Counted from the first letter of the stretch, positions 1-9,081 are shown. The stretch: 64,000 bases of DNA from Arhodomonas sp051195215 (GCF_051195215.1 NZ_JBNAZM010000009.1:74678-138677); one strand, 5' to 3'. The notes: a model not told the origin generated them from the letters alone. Program-made: numbers and translations.

Positions 1-7
1 CAGCGTT

Positions 8-667
8 TCAAAGCTTCTTCCCCAGCGCGCGCAGATTGTCGAGCGCGCCGATGAGCACCAAGCGTTGACCTTTCTCCAACGGCTCGTCGTCGGGTTCGTA
101 CTGGGGCTTGCGGGCGCGTTTGAGTGCCACCAGGCGGATGTCGAGCTCGTCCAGGCCCAGCGCGCTCACGGGCTTGCCGGCGACGGTGTCGGTGACCTCC
201 AGCTCGACCACGTAATAGTCGTTACCGAGGGGGATGTAGTCGAGCACGTAGGGGTAGTTGAGGGTCTGGGCCACGTGCACGCCCATCTCGTGCTCCGGAT
301 GGACGATGCGGTCGGCGCCGAGTTTGCCGAGAATGCGGTGGTGGCTTGGCGTCACCGCTTTGACCCAGACCTGGCGCACGCCGGCGCTCTTCAGGCCGAG
401 GGTGCAGAGGATGTTGGATTCCAGATCCTCGCCGATGGCCACGACCACGGCGTCATAGTCCGCCAGGTCCAGCTCCTCGACGGTGCGCTCGTCGCGCACG
501 TCGGCGACCACGGCGTGGGAGAGGCGGTCGGCGAGGTCGTCCACCCGGGCCTGGTCCCGGTCGATGCCCAGGACCTCGTTGCCCAGTCGTTCCAGCTCAA
601 GCGCTACGGTGGTGCCGAAGCTCGCCAGCCCCACCACCGCGTATTTGCCATGCCCGGCGCGTGCCAT
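8..667 (-). CDS. TrkA/KtrA-type potassium channel regulatory subunit
   Basis: This 219-residue cytoplasmic protein has an N-terminal Rossmann-type RCK_N domain (about residues 7-125) with the dinucleotide-binding run VVGLASFGTTVALEL and an acidic strand end (GIDRD). A C-terminal TrkA_C domain follows (about 135-219). The length matches single-RCK KtrA/TrkA proteins, which bind NAD(H) or ATP and gate a membrane KtrB/TrkH pore. No pore gene lies in the window; it may be to the left of position 1. The ATG at 667 is the natural start because the glycine-rich strand begins within ten residues. The family assignment is firm; the partner is unknown. Confidence 0.9.
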   Translation of the reverse strand: MARAGHGKYAVVGLASFGTTVALELERLGNEVLGIDRDQARVDDLADRLSHAVVADVRDERTVEELDLADYDAVVVAIGEDLESNILCTLGLKSAGVRQVWVKAVTPSHHRILGKLGADRIVHPEHEMGVHVAQTLNYPYVLDYIPLGNDYYVVELEVTDTVAGKPVSALGLDELDIRLVALKRARKPQYEPDDEPLEKGQRLVLIGALDNLRALGKKL

Positions 668-786
668 AGCGGGCGCTCCCTGACGTCAATGGCATATCAG
701 CATACTAAATGTATGCGGCGATTCTGCGCGTCTGTGGATGATCTGAGTCAGGTCGGCGCTGCCGCGAGGCGCGTTAGAATGTTTCC

Positions 787-1053
787 ATGGGGCGTGGGAT
801 TCGACCTATTTGCTGGCTGTTGATGATCGTGGTGGCGCTGCACGCGGCCGCCGCGGCAGGTGGCGTGCCGCCGGACGATGAGTCCGTCGTGCTCGCTCAC
901 GTCGCGGGCTGTCACCGCCAGGCGCATGGTCCCGGCCTGCTGGGCATCACGGTTGTTTCGGCGACCGCCCCGCCGGCCATGTTGCCGTGCCACAATGAAC
1001 CGAGTTCGCGTGGCCGGGGTTTGCGCCCGCCGCTGCCGCCTCCAGCCCCTTGA
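787..1053 (+). CDS. Small putative exported protein upstream of the CDF exporter
   Basis: This 88-residue frame starts with a plausible signal peptide: MGRGIRPICWLLMIVVALH followed by an alanine run. The rest holds two Cys-His pairs (GCHRQAH and PCHNE). It ends 43 nt before a cation diffusion facilitator. Small exported Cys/His proteins are known beside metal exporters (the CzcI type), so a metal-related role is possible, but I do not recognise a family. There is no clear Shine-Dalgarno and the C-terminus is low-complexity proline/arginine. It could be a chance frame in GC-rich DNA. Confidence 0.35.
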   Translation: MGRGIRPICWLLMIVVALHAAAAAGGVPPDDESVVLAHVAGCHRQAHGPGLLGITVVSATAPPAMLPCHNEPSSRGRGLRPPLPPPAP

Positions 1054-1096
1054 GCTTCCGTCTGCGCTCCCGCGATTCGAGAACCCAGGAGGCTCA

Positions 1097-2053
1097 ATGC
1101 ATCATCACCAGCACGATCACTCCAACGGCGGCCACGAACAGGGGGGCAGTGGCAGCCGCGCGTTGCTCATCGGGCTGCTGGTCACCCTTGCCTTCGCGGC
1201 GGTGGAGCTCGTCACCGGCGTGCTCGCCGGCTCCCTCGCGCTCATGGGCGATGCCGGGCACATGGTCACGGATGCTGCCGCGCTCGGTCTCGGCGCTATC
1301 GCGGCGCGGTTGAGCGCGGCGCCCCCGTCCAGCCGTCACAGTTTCGGGCTGCAGCGTGCGGAGATCGTGGGGGCGTTGGTCAACGCCGTGTTCATGCTGG
1401 CCGTGGTGGGCTGGATCGCCTACGAGGCCATTGAGCGTCTGCTCGAGCCGCAACCGGTACAGGGCGTTGCCGTGCTCGCCGTGGCCGCGCTCGGCTTGGT
1501 GATCAACCTGGTGGTGTTGAAAGTGCTCCACGGCGGCGCGCAGACACTCAACACCCGCGGCGCCATTCTCCATGTGATGGGGGATCTGCTGGGCTCGGTA
1601 GCGGCGCTGGCGAGCGGTCTGGTGATTACGCTTACCGGCTGGACACCCATTGACCCGATCCTCTCGCTGGTGATCTCGGCGCTCATCCTGCTGTCCACCT
1701 CGCGCTTGCTGCGCGAGGCCGTGCACGTGGTCATGGAAGGGGTGCCGCGCCATATCCGCCTGGCCGAGGTGGGGCGGCGACTGGCCTCCGTGCCCGGGGT
1801 ACTCGACGTGCACGACCTGCATGTGTGGACGATCGCCTCGGGCAATCACGCCCTGGCCGCCCACGTGCGGGTCCAGTCGCTGGAGCGCTGGCCGGAGCAG
1901 CTCGCCGCCATGGAACGGCTGCTCGCCGAGGAGTTCGGCATCGATCACACCACACTCCAGCCGGAACCGCCGTATCAGGTGACGCTGGTGGACCTGCCGG
2001 GGACGTCGGCGCGACGTGGCGGGGAACCCAGCGGTCTCGGAGGTGGTCGGTGA
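1097..2053 (+). CDS. Cation diffusion facilitator (zinc/cobalt efflux, ZitB/CzcD-like)
   Basis: This 318-residue inner-membrane antiporter exports Zn2+ or similar divalent metals in exchange for protons. A His-rich cytoplasmic tail (MHHHQHDHSNGGHEQ, residues 1-15) leads into six predicted helices. The metal-site pairs are visible: H55-x3-D59 in helix 2 (GHMVTDA) and H159-x3-D163 in helix 5 (HVMGDL), the zinc-type His/Asp arrangement. A cytoplasmic ferredoxin-like domain follows (about 215-295, VHDLHVWTIASGNHALAAHV). The open frame extends upstream, but the ATG at 1097 is chosen because CCAGGAGG stands 6 nt before it and the His tail starts there. Confidence 0.93.
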   Translation: MHHHQHDHSNGGHEQGGSGSRALLIGLLVTLAFAAVELVTGVLAGSLALMGDAGHMVTDAAALGLGAIAARLSAAPPSSRHSFGLQRAEIVGALVNAVFMLAVVGWIAYEAIERLLEPQPVQGVAVLAVAALGLVINLVVLKVLHGGAQTLNTRGAILHVMGDLLGSVAALASGLVITLTGWTPIDPILSLVISALILLSTSRLLREAVHVVMEGVPRHIRLAEVGRRLASVPGVLDVHDLHVWTIASGNHALAAHVRVQSLERWPEQLAAMERLLAEEFGIDHTTLQPEPPYQVTLVDLPGTSARRGGEPSGLGGGR

Positions 2054-2465
2054 CAAGCGAGGGAGCTGCAGGCGTGAATGACGGTCGGATGCGAGGCGCT
2101 GGACAGCACGGGTGCATTTTCGCACACTGGCGCCGCACCGCGAGTGGAATCATGTACCTGCGCCGATTGTCGCCAGCAAACGCCGCCGCAGTGGCGGTGT
2201 TGGCGCGGGGGTCGCCCGGCGGAGCCGGCGCGACAGTGACCGTGTTCGGGCGCCGTGCGTGCTGCCGGCCAGACCTACCCCGGTCCGTAGCCATCGAGGG
2301 CTCCTTCTTCCAGAAACAGCGGGGCGCGCCGCGGGCGCGTCAGCGCACCGATTGCCACCATCGGTGTCCGCCAGCATGCGGCGACAGATCGAGACGAGCG
2401 AATGAGCAGACAACGACCCCTGCGCCGATGTCCGAGCGCGGCATCCGGAGGTAATCGATAGCACC
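2054..2465. other. Intergenic stretch without a recognisable gene
   Basis: These 412 nt separate the CDF exporter from ccmC. Open frames exist on both strands but are arginine- and proline-rich, lack ribosome binding sites and resemble no family I know. ccmA and ccmB would normally lie here, and no trace of either is visible. The region must hold the promoter of the ccmC-I operon, but no clear sigma-70 or FNR box can be picked out. A GGAGG lies 12 nt before the ccmC ATG. Confidence 0.6.
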
Positions 2466-3209
2466 ATGTGGGCCTGGTTTCACCGCCTCGGATCACCCCC
2501 GCACTTCTATCGCACGGCCGGACGCTGGGCGCGCTGGTTCGGCGTGGCGAGTGCGCTGCTGTTCGCGGTCGGCCTCTACGACGGGCTCGTGCTGGCGCCG
2601 CCGGACTACCAGCAGGGGGAGAGCTACCGAATCATCTTCATCCACGTGCCGGCTGCCTGGATGTCGCTGATGGTCTACGTACTGATGGCCATCTCTGCGG
2701 CCATCGGTCTGATCTGGCGAATGAAGGTGGCCGAGGTGATGGCGCGCGCGGCGGCACCGCTCGGGGCGTCCTTCACCTTCCTCGCGCTCGCCACCGGCTC
2801 ATTGTGGGGCAAGCCCATGTGGGGCACGTGGTGGGTGTGGGATGCGCGGCTGACTTCGGAACTCATCCTGCTTTTCCTCTATCTCGGCTACATGGCGCTC
2901 AATGCCGCCATCCCCGACCCGCGTCAGGCCGCGCGCGCGTCGGGTGTGCTGGCGCTGGTGGGTGTGGTGAACATTCCCATCATTCATTATTCAGTGGAGT
3001 GGTGGAACACGTTGCATCAGGGGCCCACGGTCACCCGCCTCGATGCGCCGGCGATCGATACCGCCATGCTGATTCCGCTGCTGACCATGGCGTTCGCCTT
3101 TATGGCCTACTTCGCCGCGGTGTGGCTGCTCAGAGCACGCTGCGAGCTGCTCCAGCGCGAGCGCCGCAGCCGCTGGGTGGAACGGGTCGTCCTGGAGGAG
3201 TCGGCATGA
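2466..3209 (+). CDS. ccmC: Haem exporter/handling protein CcmC
   Basis: CcmC takes haem from the CcmAB-powered step and delivers it to CcmE on the periplasmic side of the inner membrane. The 247 residues give six predicted helices. The tryptophan-rich haem-binding loop WGTWWVWD lies at 119-126. The two external haem-ligand histidines are H60 (IIFIHVPAAWM) and H184 (NTLHQGP), the same positions as in E. coli CcmC. It is the first gene of ccmCDEFGHI here, without ccmAB ahead of it, and overlaps ccmD by 4 nt. Confidence 0.97.
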   Translation: MWAWFHRLGSPPHFYRTAGRWARWFGVASALLFAVGLYDGLVLAPPDYQQGESYRIIFIHVPAAWMSLMVYVLMAISAAIGLIWRMKVAEVMARAAAPLGASFTFLALATGSLWGKPMWGTWWVWDARLTSELILLFLYLGYMALNAAIPDPRQAARASGVLALVGVVNIPIIHYSVEWWNTLHQGPTVTRLDAPAIDTAMLIPLLTMAFAFMAYFAAVWLLRARCELLQRERRSRWVERVVLEESA

Positions 3210-3355
3210 CGGAGTTTCTCGCCATGGGCGGCTACGCGGTCTACGTATGGCCGTCATACGCCCTCGCGGCGGTCGTCCTGATCGCCAATCTGGTGGTGCC
3301 GTTGCGCCGCCGTCGTGTCATCGTGCGTCAGCTCTCGCGCAGGAGGCGTTCATGA
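3206..3355 (+). CDS. ccmD: Haem exporter protein CcmD
   Basis: This 49-residue, single-helix inner-membrane protein stabilises the CcmABCD complex and helps release holo-CcmE. The sequence has the family pattern: a short N-terminal segment with aromatic residues (FLAMGGYAVYVWPSY), one helix (ALAAVVLIANLVVPL) and an Arg-rich cytoplasmic tail (RRRRVIVRQLSRRRRS). The start at 3206 overlaps the end of ccmC and is preceded by CCTGGAGGAG. The stop overlaps the ccmE start as ATGA. Size, position and the positive tail make the call safe. Confidence 0.92.
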   Translation: MTEFLAMGGYAVYVWPSYALAAVVLIANLVVPLRRRRVIVRQLSRRRRS

Positions 3356-3819
3356 CTCCAGCACGCAAGAAGCGTCTGACCCTGGTCGGGCTGCTCGTCG
3401 CCGGCATGGGCGTTGCCGTCGCGCTCATGCTCTCGGCGTTCCAGGAGAACATGCTCTACTTCTACGCGCCCAGCCAAGTGGCTGCCGGCGAAGCGCCCAC
3501 CGGCTATCCGTTCCGCATGGGCGGGATGGTGGCCGACGACAGTGTGGAGCACGGCGAAGGCGTGCAGGTGCGCTTCGCCGTGACCGACGGGGCCAAGGTC
3601 ATTCCGGTGACCTATGAAGGGGTGCTGCCGGATCTCTTCCGCGAAGGCCAGGGCGTGGTCGTGCGCGGGCGTCTCTCCGAGTCGGGGCGCTTCACCGCCG
3701 ACGAGGTGCTCGCCAAGCACGACGAGAACTACATGCCGCCGGAAGTGGCGGAGTCCATGGAGGCGGCCAAGGCCGCCGAGGCAAAGGCGGCTCGAACGGT
3801 CGAAGGAGGCGGGCAATGA
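3352..3819 (+). CDS. ccmE: Periplasmic haem chaperone CcmE
   Basis: CcmE carries covalently bound haem from CcmCD to the CcmFH ligase. The 155-residue protein has an N-terminal signal-anchor (residues 10-29), an OB-fold beta domain (about 40-118) and the haem-attachment motif LAKHDENYMPP, where H123 would form the covalent bond and Y127 is the axial ligand. A charged Ala/Glu/Lys tail ends it. The ATG at 3352 is chosen over upstream in-frame codons because AGGAGGCG lies just before it and it overlaps the ccmD stop. Confidence 0.97.
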   Translation: MTPARKKRLTLVGLLVAGMGVAVALMLSAFQENMLYFYAPSQVAAGEAPTGYPFRMGGMVADDSVEHGEGVQVRFAVTDGAKVIPVTYEGVLPDLFREGQGVVVRGRLSESGRFTADEVLAKHDENYMPPEVAESMEAAKAAEAKAARTVEGGGQ

Positions 3820-5795
3820 TTCCCGAGCTTGGACAGTTCGCATTGGCACTGGCGCTCGCGCTGGCGCTGGCACAGGCGGTGGTGCCGTTGCTCGGCGCCT
3901 GGCGCGGACAGGTCGCCTGGATGGCCGCTGCCCGGCCGATAGCCGCCGGCCAGTTCGTATTCCTTGTGACGGCGTTGGGCATGCTGACGTGGTCGTTCTA
4001 CGCGAACGACTTCTCCGTACTCTACGTCGCCAACAATTCCAACAGCGCCCTGCCGTGGTATTACCGGCTCTCGGCGGTGTGGGGCGCGCACGAGGGGTCG
4101 TTGCTGCTGTGGGCGACGGTGCTCGGCGGCTGGACCGTGGCCGTGGGCGCATTCAGCCGCGAATTGCCGCTGGCCTTCAGCGCGCGGGTGCTCGGCGTGC
4201 TCGGCGCGGTGGCGTTCGGCTTCCTGTTGTTCACCATTGCCACCTCGAACCCCTTCGAGCGGTTGCTGCCGGCTGCCGGTGACGGACGGGATCTCAATCC
4301 GCTGCTCCAGGATCCGGGCCTGATCTTCCACCCGCCCATGCTCTACATGGGCTACGTGGGTTTCTCCGTGGCATTCGCCTTCGCCATCGCGGCGCTGCTG
4401 GGCGGGCGCCTGGATGCAGCGTGGGCTCGGTGGGCGCGGCCATGGACCTCCATGGCGTGGATCTTTCTTACCCTCGGCATCACCCTGGGGAGCTGGTGGG
4501 CGTACTACGAGCTCGGCTGGGGTGGCTGGTGGTTCTGGGATCCGGTGGAGAACGCCTCGTTCATGCCCTGGCTGGTGGGCACGGCGCTGATCCATTCGCT
4601 GGCGGTCACGGAGAAACGCGGCGCTTTCCGGAGCTGGACGGTGCTGCTGGCGATCTTCGCCTTCTCCCTGTCGCTGCTGGGTACCTTCCTGGTGCGCTCC
4701 GGGGTGCTCAATTCCGTGCATGCTTTCGCCACCGATCCACAGCGGGGGCTGTTCATTCTCGCACTGCTCGCCGTCGTCGTGGGCGGCTCGCTCGCTATCT
4801 ACGCCTGGCGGGCGCCGCGGCTGGCCGGCGGCGGCAGCTTCGACCTCGTCTCCCGTGAGACGACACTGTTGCTCAACAACGCCGTGCTCACCGTGGCTGC
4901 CGCCACCGTGCTCGCCGGCACTCTCTATCCGCTGGCCACCGACGCGCTCGGGCTCGGCAAGATCTCGGTGGGGCCGCCGTACTTCGACACGGTTTTCGTT
5001 CCCTTGATGCTGCCGTTGCTCGCGCTCATGGGTGTCGGTGTCCTGATCCGGTGGAAACGTCACGAAACCAGCTCCCTGGCGCGCACCCTGCGATGGGGAC
5101 TGCTCGCCACCGTCATCGCCGGCGTGATCGCGGCGTGGTGGCTCGGGGGGCTGCATCCGTTGGGCGTGATCGGCATCGCCCTGGGTATCTGGATGCTTTG
5201 GGCGAGCGTTCAGGCCATCGCCGAACGGGTACGCGGCCGTCGCGATCCCTGGCGGGCACTGCGCGCCATCCCACGCGGGTTCTGGGGCATGAGTCTCGCC
5301 CACATGGGCGTCGCGGTGTTCGTGCTCGGCGTGAGCGCGGTGGGGAACTTCGACGTGCAGGCGGATCTGCGCCTCGCTCCCGGGGAGGCGCACAGCGCCG
5401 CGGGCTATACGTGGCGGTTGGAGGCGGTGCGGGACGTGCAGGGTCCGAACTACACGGCCAAGGAGGGCGAGGTGACCATTCTCCGCGACGGAGAGCCGGT
5501 GACCACCCTGTACCCCCAGAAGCGCCGCTATCCGGTGCAGGGCAGCGTCATGACCGAGGCCGGCATCGACGGCGGGCTCACCCGCGATCTCTTCGTGGCG
5601 CTGGGTGAGTCTCTCCCCGATGGCAGCTGGACCTTGCGTGTGCAGTACAAGCCGCTGCTGCGCTGGATCTGGGGCGGAGCGATGTTGATGGCACTCGGTG
5701 GTTTGCTCGGCGTCACCGACCCACGCTACCGCCGCCTGCGCGCCCGGGAACAGCAGACCCGGCGCGCTGCCGGTGGTGAGGTGGCGGCCGCATGA
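3816..5795 (+). CDS. ccmF: Cytochrome c haem lyase subunit CcmF
   Basis: CcmF is the large membrane core of the haem lyase that joins haem vinyl groups to apocytochrome CXXCH motifs. The 659 residues, near the family norm, give about 15 helices. The WWD domain reads WGGWWFWDPVENASF (235-249), and conserved histidines include H172 in FHPPMLYMGY. A periplasmic C-terminal domain (about 520-625) precedes the last helix. It overlaps ccmE and ccmG by 4 nt each, consistent with one tightly coupled operon. Confidence 0.97.
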   Translation: MIPELGQFALALALALALAQAVVPLLGAWRGQVAWMAAARPIAAGQFVFLVTALGMLTWSFYANDFSVLYVANNSNSALPWYYRLSAVWGAHEGSLLLWATVLGGWTVAVGAFSRELPLAFSARVLGVLGAVAFGFLLFTIATSNPFERLLPAAGDGRDLNPLLQDPGLIFHPPMLYMGYVGFSVAFAFAIAALLGGRLDAAWARWARPWTSMAWIFLTLGITLGSWWAYYELGWGGWWFWDPVENASFMPWLVGTALIHSLAVTEKRGAFRSWTVLLAIFAFSLSLLGTFLVRSGVLNSVHAFATDPQRGLFILALLAVVVGGSLAIYAWRAPRLAGGGSFDLVSRETTLLLNNAVLTVAAATVLAGTLYPLATDALGLGKISVGPPYFDTVFVPLMLPLLALMGVGVLIRWKRHETSSLARTLRWGLLATVIAGVIAAWWLGGLHPLGVIGIALGIWMLWASVQAIAERVRGRRDPWRALRAIPRGFWGMSLAHMGVAVFVLGVSAVGNFDVQADLRLAPGEAHSAAGYTWRLEAVRDVQGPNYTAKEGEVTILRDGEPVTTLYPQKRRYPVQGSVMTEAGIDGGLTRDLFVALGESLPDGSWTLRVQYKPLLRWIWGGAMLMALGGLLGVTDPRYRRLRAREQQTRRAAGGEVAAA

Positions 5796-6325
5796 AATGG
5801 GGGCTGATTCCGCTCGCCGTCTTCGCGGCCCTTGCCGCGATGCTGTACGTCAGCCTCGGCGGGAACAACTCGGAGGTACCCTCGCCGCTGGTGGGCAAGG
5901 CGGCGCCCGCAATCGACGGCCCGCGCCTGTTGCAGCCGGACAGCCGGCTGACCCTGGCGGATCTGCGCGGCGAGGTCGCGCTGGTCAACGTGTGGGCGAG
6001 CTGGTGTGCGGCCTGCCTGGACGAGCACGCCTACGTATCCGCGCTCTCCGAGCGCGGCGTGCCGGTCTATGGGCTCAATTACAAGGATGAGCGTCCTGCC
6101 GCGAAGGCCTGGTTGGAGCGCTACGGCAATCCGTATACCGCAAGTGTGTTCGACGGCGATGGTGCGATCGGACTGGATTGGGGCGTATACGGGGTTCCCG
6201 AAACGTTTCTGCTGGATGCCAGCGGCACCATTCGTTACAAGCACATCGGCGCGATCACCCAGCAGGCCATGGACGAGGAGATCCTGCCGCGTATAGAGCG
6301 TCTGCGCGAGGAGGCCGGGACATGA
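5792..6325 (+). CDS. ccmG: Thiol:disulphide interchange protein CcmG/DsbE
   Basis: CcmG is a membrane-anchored periplasmic thioredoxin that keeps apocytochrome CXXCH cysteines reduced for haem attachment. The 177 residues comprise one N-terminal helix (about 3-22) and a thioredoxin fold with active site WASWCAACLDEH (C72, C75). The glycine-rich central strand (DWGVYGVPETFLLDASG) is the CcmG-type cis-proline region. It is fused into the ccm operon by 4-nt overlaps with ccmF and ccmH. Confidence 0.96.
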   Translation: MKWGLIPLAVFAALAAMLYVSLGGNNSEVPSPLVGKAAPAIDGPRLLQPDSRLTLADLRGEVALVNVWASWCAACLDEHAYVSALSERGVPVYGLNYKDERPAAKAWLERYGNPYTASVFDGDGAIGLDWGVYGVPETFLLDASGTIRYKHIGAITQQAMDEEILPRIERLREEAGT

Positions 6326-6813
6326 AGCGGTTCGTCGCCGCCATGATGGTGGCATGGCTGCTGGCGACGGCGACCGCCGTGCTCGCCGCCGGCACCGTCT
6401 ACGAGTTCGACACGCCGGTCGAGCGGGAGCGTTACACCGCACTCATCCACCAGTTGCGCTGCCTGGTCTGCCAGGGTCAGAGCATCGCCGAGTCCAACGC
6501 GGACCTCGCCAAGGATCTGCGCGCGAAGGTCCACGAGCTCATCCAGGCCGGAAAGGGTGACGAGGCCATTATCGACTACATGACTGATCGCTACGGGGAC
6601 TTCGTTCTCTACCGTCCGCCGGTGGATGCGCGCACCTGGTTGCTGTGGTTCGGCCCGTTCGCGCTCATCGTCACCGCAGCAGCAGCGATGATCGTCGCCG
6701 TGCGCCGCCACCGCGCCCGCGGTAAGCCCGCCGGCCTCACGCAGGCAGAGCACGAGCGCGCCGAACGACTGCTGCGCGGCGACGAGCCGGACTCCGGGGA
6801 GCGCGGCGAATGA
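6322..6813 (+). CDS. ccmH: Cytochrome c maturation protein CcmH (thiol-reductase part)
   Basis: CcmH acts with CcmG in reducing apocytochrome c and with CcmF in ligation. The 163-residue protein has a signal peptide (residues 1-22), the LRCLVCQ redox motif (C47, C50) in the characteristic three-helix bundle (QSIAESNADLAKDLR), and one C-terminal helix (about 106-125). This is the short form equal to the N-terminal half of E. coli CcmH; the TPR half is the separate ccmI gene that follows. The start at 6322 overlaps the end of ccmG. Confidence 0.96.
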   Translation: MKRFVAAMMVAWLLATATAVLAAGTVYEFDTPVERERYTALIHQLRCLVCQGQSIAESNADLAKDLRAKVHELIQAGKGDEAIIDYMTDRYGDFVLYRPPVDARTWLLWFGPFALIVTAAAAMIVAVRRHRARGKPAGLTQAEHERAERLLRGDEPDSGERGE

Positions 6814-8030
6814 GCGGTGTCATCTATGTTCTGGCAATGGCGGTCGCCGCAGTGGTGGCCGTCGCGTTCGTGGTCACGCCATTGCTGCGCCGGCGCCGTG
6901 CGGAGGCCGTCAGCGAGCGCCAGGCCGAGCTGGCTGCGCACCGTGCCCGCTTCGTGGAGCTGGAGGCGGACCGCGAGGCGGGCAACCTCAGTGAGGCGGA
7001 GTATCGTGAGGCCCGCGAGGAGCTCGAGCGCCAGCTCCTCGACGGCGTCGAGACGGCGGCAGGGGATCGCGGGCGCGGCGGGGGTCGGGCCATGGCCGTG
7101 GTTGCCGGCGTGGTCGTGCCGGTGTTCGCGGTCGGCGTGTACCTGCTCGTTGGCCGGCCCGAAGCGGTCTGGCCGCCCTCGACGCCACAGCCGCAGATGG
7201 CTGCCGGTGAGCAGTCCCCCGAGCGCAGCCGGGCGTTCATCGAGGACAACCTCACGGAGTTGCAACAGCGTGTCGAGCAGCGTCCGGAGGATGTCGAGGC
7301 GGCGCGCATGCTCGCGCGTGCCTACCTGGTCCTGGATCGACCGAGCGAGGCCGCCTCGGAGCTTGATCGCATCATGGCGCGAACCGGCGAAGAGCCGGTG
7401 CTGCTGGTAGACCGGGCGCGGGCGCTGGCTCTGGCCGACCAGGGGCGTTTCACCGGTGAGGCGCGAAAATTGCTGGAGCGCGCCCTGGAGCGTGCTCCGG
7501 CTTACCCGGATGCGTTGTGGTTCGGTGGTCTGGCCGCTGCCCAGGCGGGTGACACCGCCCGTGCGCGAGCGCTGTGGCAGCGGTTGCTCACGGAGATGCC
7601 GCAGGGCAGCGAGGCCGCCCAGCGTCTGTCCACCGCCATCGAGCAGCTCGGTGGCGGCGCGAGTGGATCGGGGGCGGATGCCGATCCCGCGGCACGGGTC
7701 GCGGTGCGTGTCCGTGTGGATGACGCACTGGCTACCGACCTGCCGGCGGACACCACGGTGTTCGTGTTCGCGCGCGTGCCAAACGGGCCCCCCATGCCCG
7801 TTGCCGCCCAGCGTCTCACACTGGGGGACCTCCCCACCCGCGTGACACTGGACGATTCCATGGCGATGGCGGGCCGATCGCTGGCGGACGTCGAGGAAGT
7901 CGAGCTCATCGCCCGTGTCTCGCGCTCCGGGCAGCCGACCCCGTCGCCAGGGGACCTGGAAGGGCAGATCGGCCCGATCACGGTGAATGCCGAGGGGGCC
8001 GTGGAGCTGGTGATCGACCGGCGCCGCTAG
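6810..8030 (+). CDS. ccmI: Cytochrome c biogenesis protein CcmI (TPR)
   Basis: CcmI is the apocytochrome chaperone that hands substrates to CcmFH. The 406-residue protein has an N-terminal helix (4-26), a cytoplasmic coiled segment (about 35-80), a second helix (about 92-113), then periplasmic TPR repeats (about 140-280, ARMLARAYLVLDRPSEAASEL) and a C-terminal beta domain (about 300-400). Length and architecture match gammaproteobacterial CcmI. It ends the forward ccm run; no terminator is obvious before the next gene 30 nt on. Confidence 0.92.
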   Translation: MSGVIYVLAMAVAAVVAVAFVVTPLLRRRRAEAVSERQAELAAHRARFVELEADREAGNLSEAEYREAREELERQLLDGVETAAGDRGRGGGRAMAVVAGVVVPVFAVGVYLLVGRPEAVWPPSTPQPQMAAGEQSPERSRAFIEDNLTELQQRVEQRPEDVEAARMLARAYLVLDRPSEAASELDRIMARTGEEPVLLVDRARALALADQGRFTGEARKLLERALERAPAYPDALWFGGLAAAQAGDTARARALWQRLLTEMPQGSEAAQRLSTAIEQLGGGASGSGADADPAARVAVRVRVDDALATDLPADTTVFVFARVPNGPPMPVAAQRLTLGDLPTRVTLDDSMAMAGRSLADVEEVELIARVSRSGQPTPSPGDLEGQIGPITVNAEGAVELVIDRRR

Positions 8031-8060
8031 TCACGACCGGCATCCAACAGGGACGTTCAC

Positions 8061-8921
8061 ATGATCGAGTTCGTCGCGGTGCTAGGTGTGATCCCGGTGG
8101 CGGCGTTGCTCGGGCGCCGCTTCCGGCGACTCGATGTCCCCATCGCGCGACTGCTGCTCTTCGTATTTGTGCCCGTGGTGATCGTGCACGCCATTGCGAC
8201 TTGGCAGGGCAGCGTGGCCAAGATCCTCGGCTTCGCCGTCGCGCTATCCACCGTCATGGGCGTGGTGGGCCTGATGTTGCCGCTGCGCGTTCGCCCGTCC
8301 CTTCGGTTCGCGGCATTCGCGTACTACAACATCGGCTGGCTCGGCATACCGCTCGCTCATCTGCTGCTTGGCCCGCCGGCCGTACCCGTCATGGCATCGG
8401 CTTACATGGGTGGGCTGCTATTCGGCAACAGCGTCTGTCTCGGCGCGCTCGCCGGGGAGGGCGTTATCGGCGGTATGCGCCGGGTGCTCGCATTGCCGCC
8501 ACTTTATGCGTTCGCGCTGGGACTCGTGGACCGGCACTTCGGGATGCTGCCGTGGGCGGCATTCGAGCCGATGATCGTCGCCGCCCGGGAGGTGATGTCG
8601 GTGCTCGGTATGGCGCTCATCGGTATCGGCCTGGCGCGCGTGCCGCGCGCGGGGTGGCTTGATGCGGTGGTGTTTTCGGTCAGCCGGCTCGCCGCTTCCG
8701 TCGTCGTGGGTGTGGGCGCGCTGTGGCTGCTTCGGGGCGTCTTTTCATCCGTGGAGTGGCAGGCGCTCGCCTTGCTGTGCCTGCTGCCCGTGGCCGCCAA
8801 CGTCGTCGCCTTGAGCCGCGCGCTGGGTCACGACCTCGCCGCCCCCGCCGCGTTGGTGGGGGCCTCGACGCTGGTCTCGGGGGCCGGTATCGCAGCGTGG
8901 GCGTTCGTGACTGCGATCTGA
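8061..8921 (+). CDS. AEC-family permease
   Basis: This 286-residue membrane protein has about ten hydrophobic helices and the layout of the auxin efflux carrier (AEC) superfamily, whose bacterial members move malate, malonate or other small carboxylates. Helical motifs such as AFAYYNIGWLGIPLA and the C-terminal LLPVAANVVALSRALGHD fit the family, the latter matching the conserved P-x-A-x-N region. It sits 30 nt after ccmI but has no known link to haem attachment. The substrate cannot be read from sequence. Confidence 0.8.
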   Translation: MIEFVAVLGVIPVAALLGRRFRRLDVPIARLLLFVFVPVVIVHAIATWQGSVAKILGFAVALSTVMGVVGLMLPLRVRPSLRFAAFAYYNIGWLGIPLAHLLLGPPAVPVMASAYMGGLLFGNSVCLGALAGEGVIGGMRRVLALPPLYAFALGLVDRHFGMLPWAAFEPMIVAAREVMSVLGMALIGIGLARVPRAGWLDAVVFSVSRLAASVVVGVGALWLLRGVFSSVEWQALALLCLLPVAANVVALSRALGHDLAAPAALVGASTLVSGAGIAAWAFVTAI

Positions 8922-8924
8922 CGA

Positions 8925-8959
8925 GCTCCGAGTCCCGAGTTGAACGTTTCGAGTTTCGC
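8925..8959 (+). repeat. Degenerate heptanucleotide repeat, five units
   Basis: Directly after the permease stop, five consecutive 7-nt units can be read: GCTCCGA, GTCCCGA, GTTGAAC, GTTTCGA, GTTTCGC. Each follows a G-[T/C]-N4-[A/C] pattern with period seven. The same kind of array occurs at about 41.3 kb and, in pure form, at 55.0 kb. This one lies between convergent genes, the permease and ccmB. Confidence 0.65.
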
Positions 8960-9081
8960 GCGGCCATGTCATGGGGGCGACCCAAGGCCGAAGCCTACCG
9001 TGCGCCCGTCGGTCGAGGCCCCGCAGTGGCTGATCGCGCTGGAAACACGACGCGTTCAACTTTCTGCTCGGATCCCCCGCT

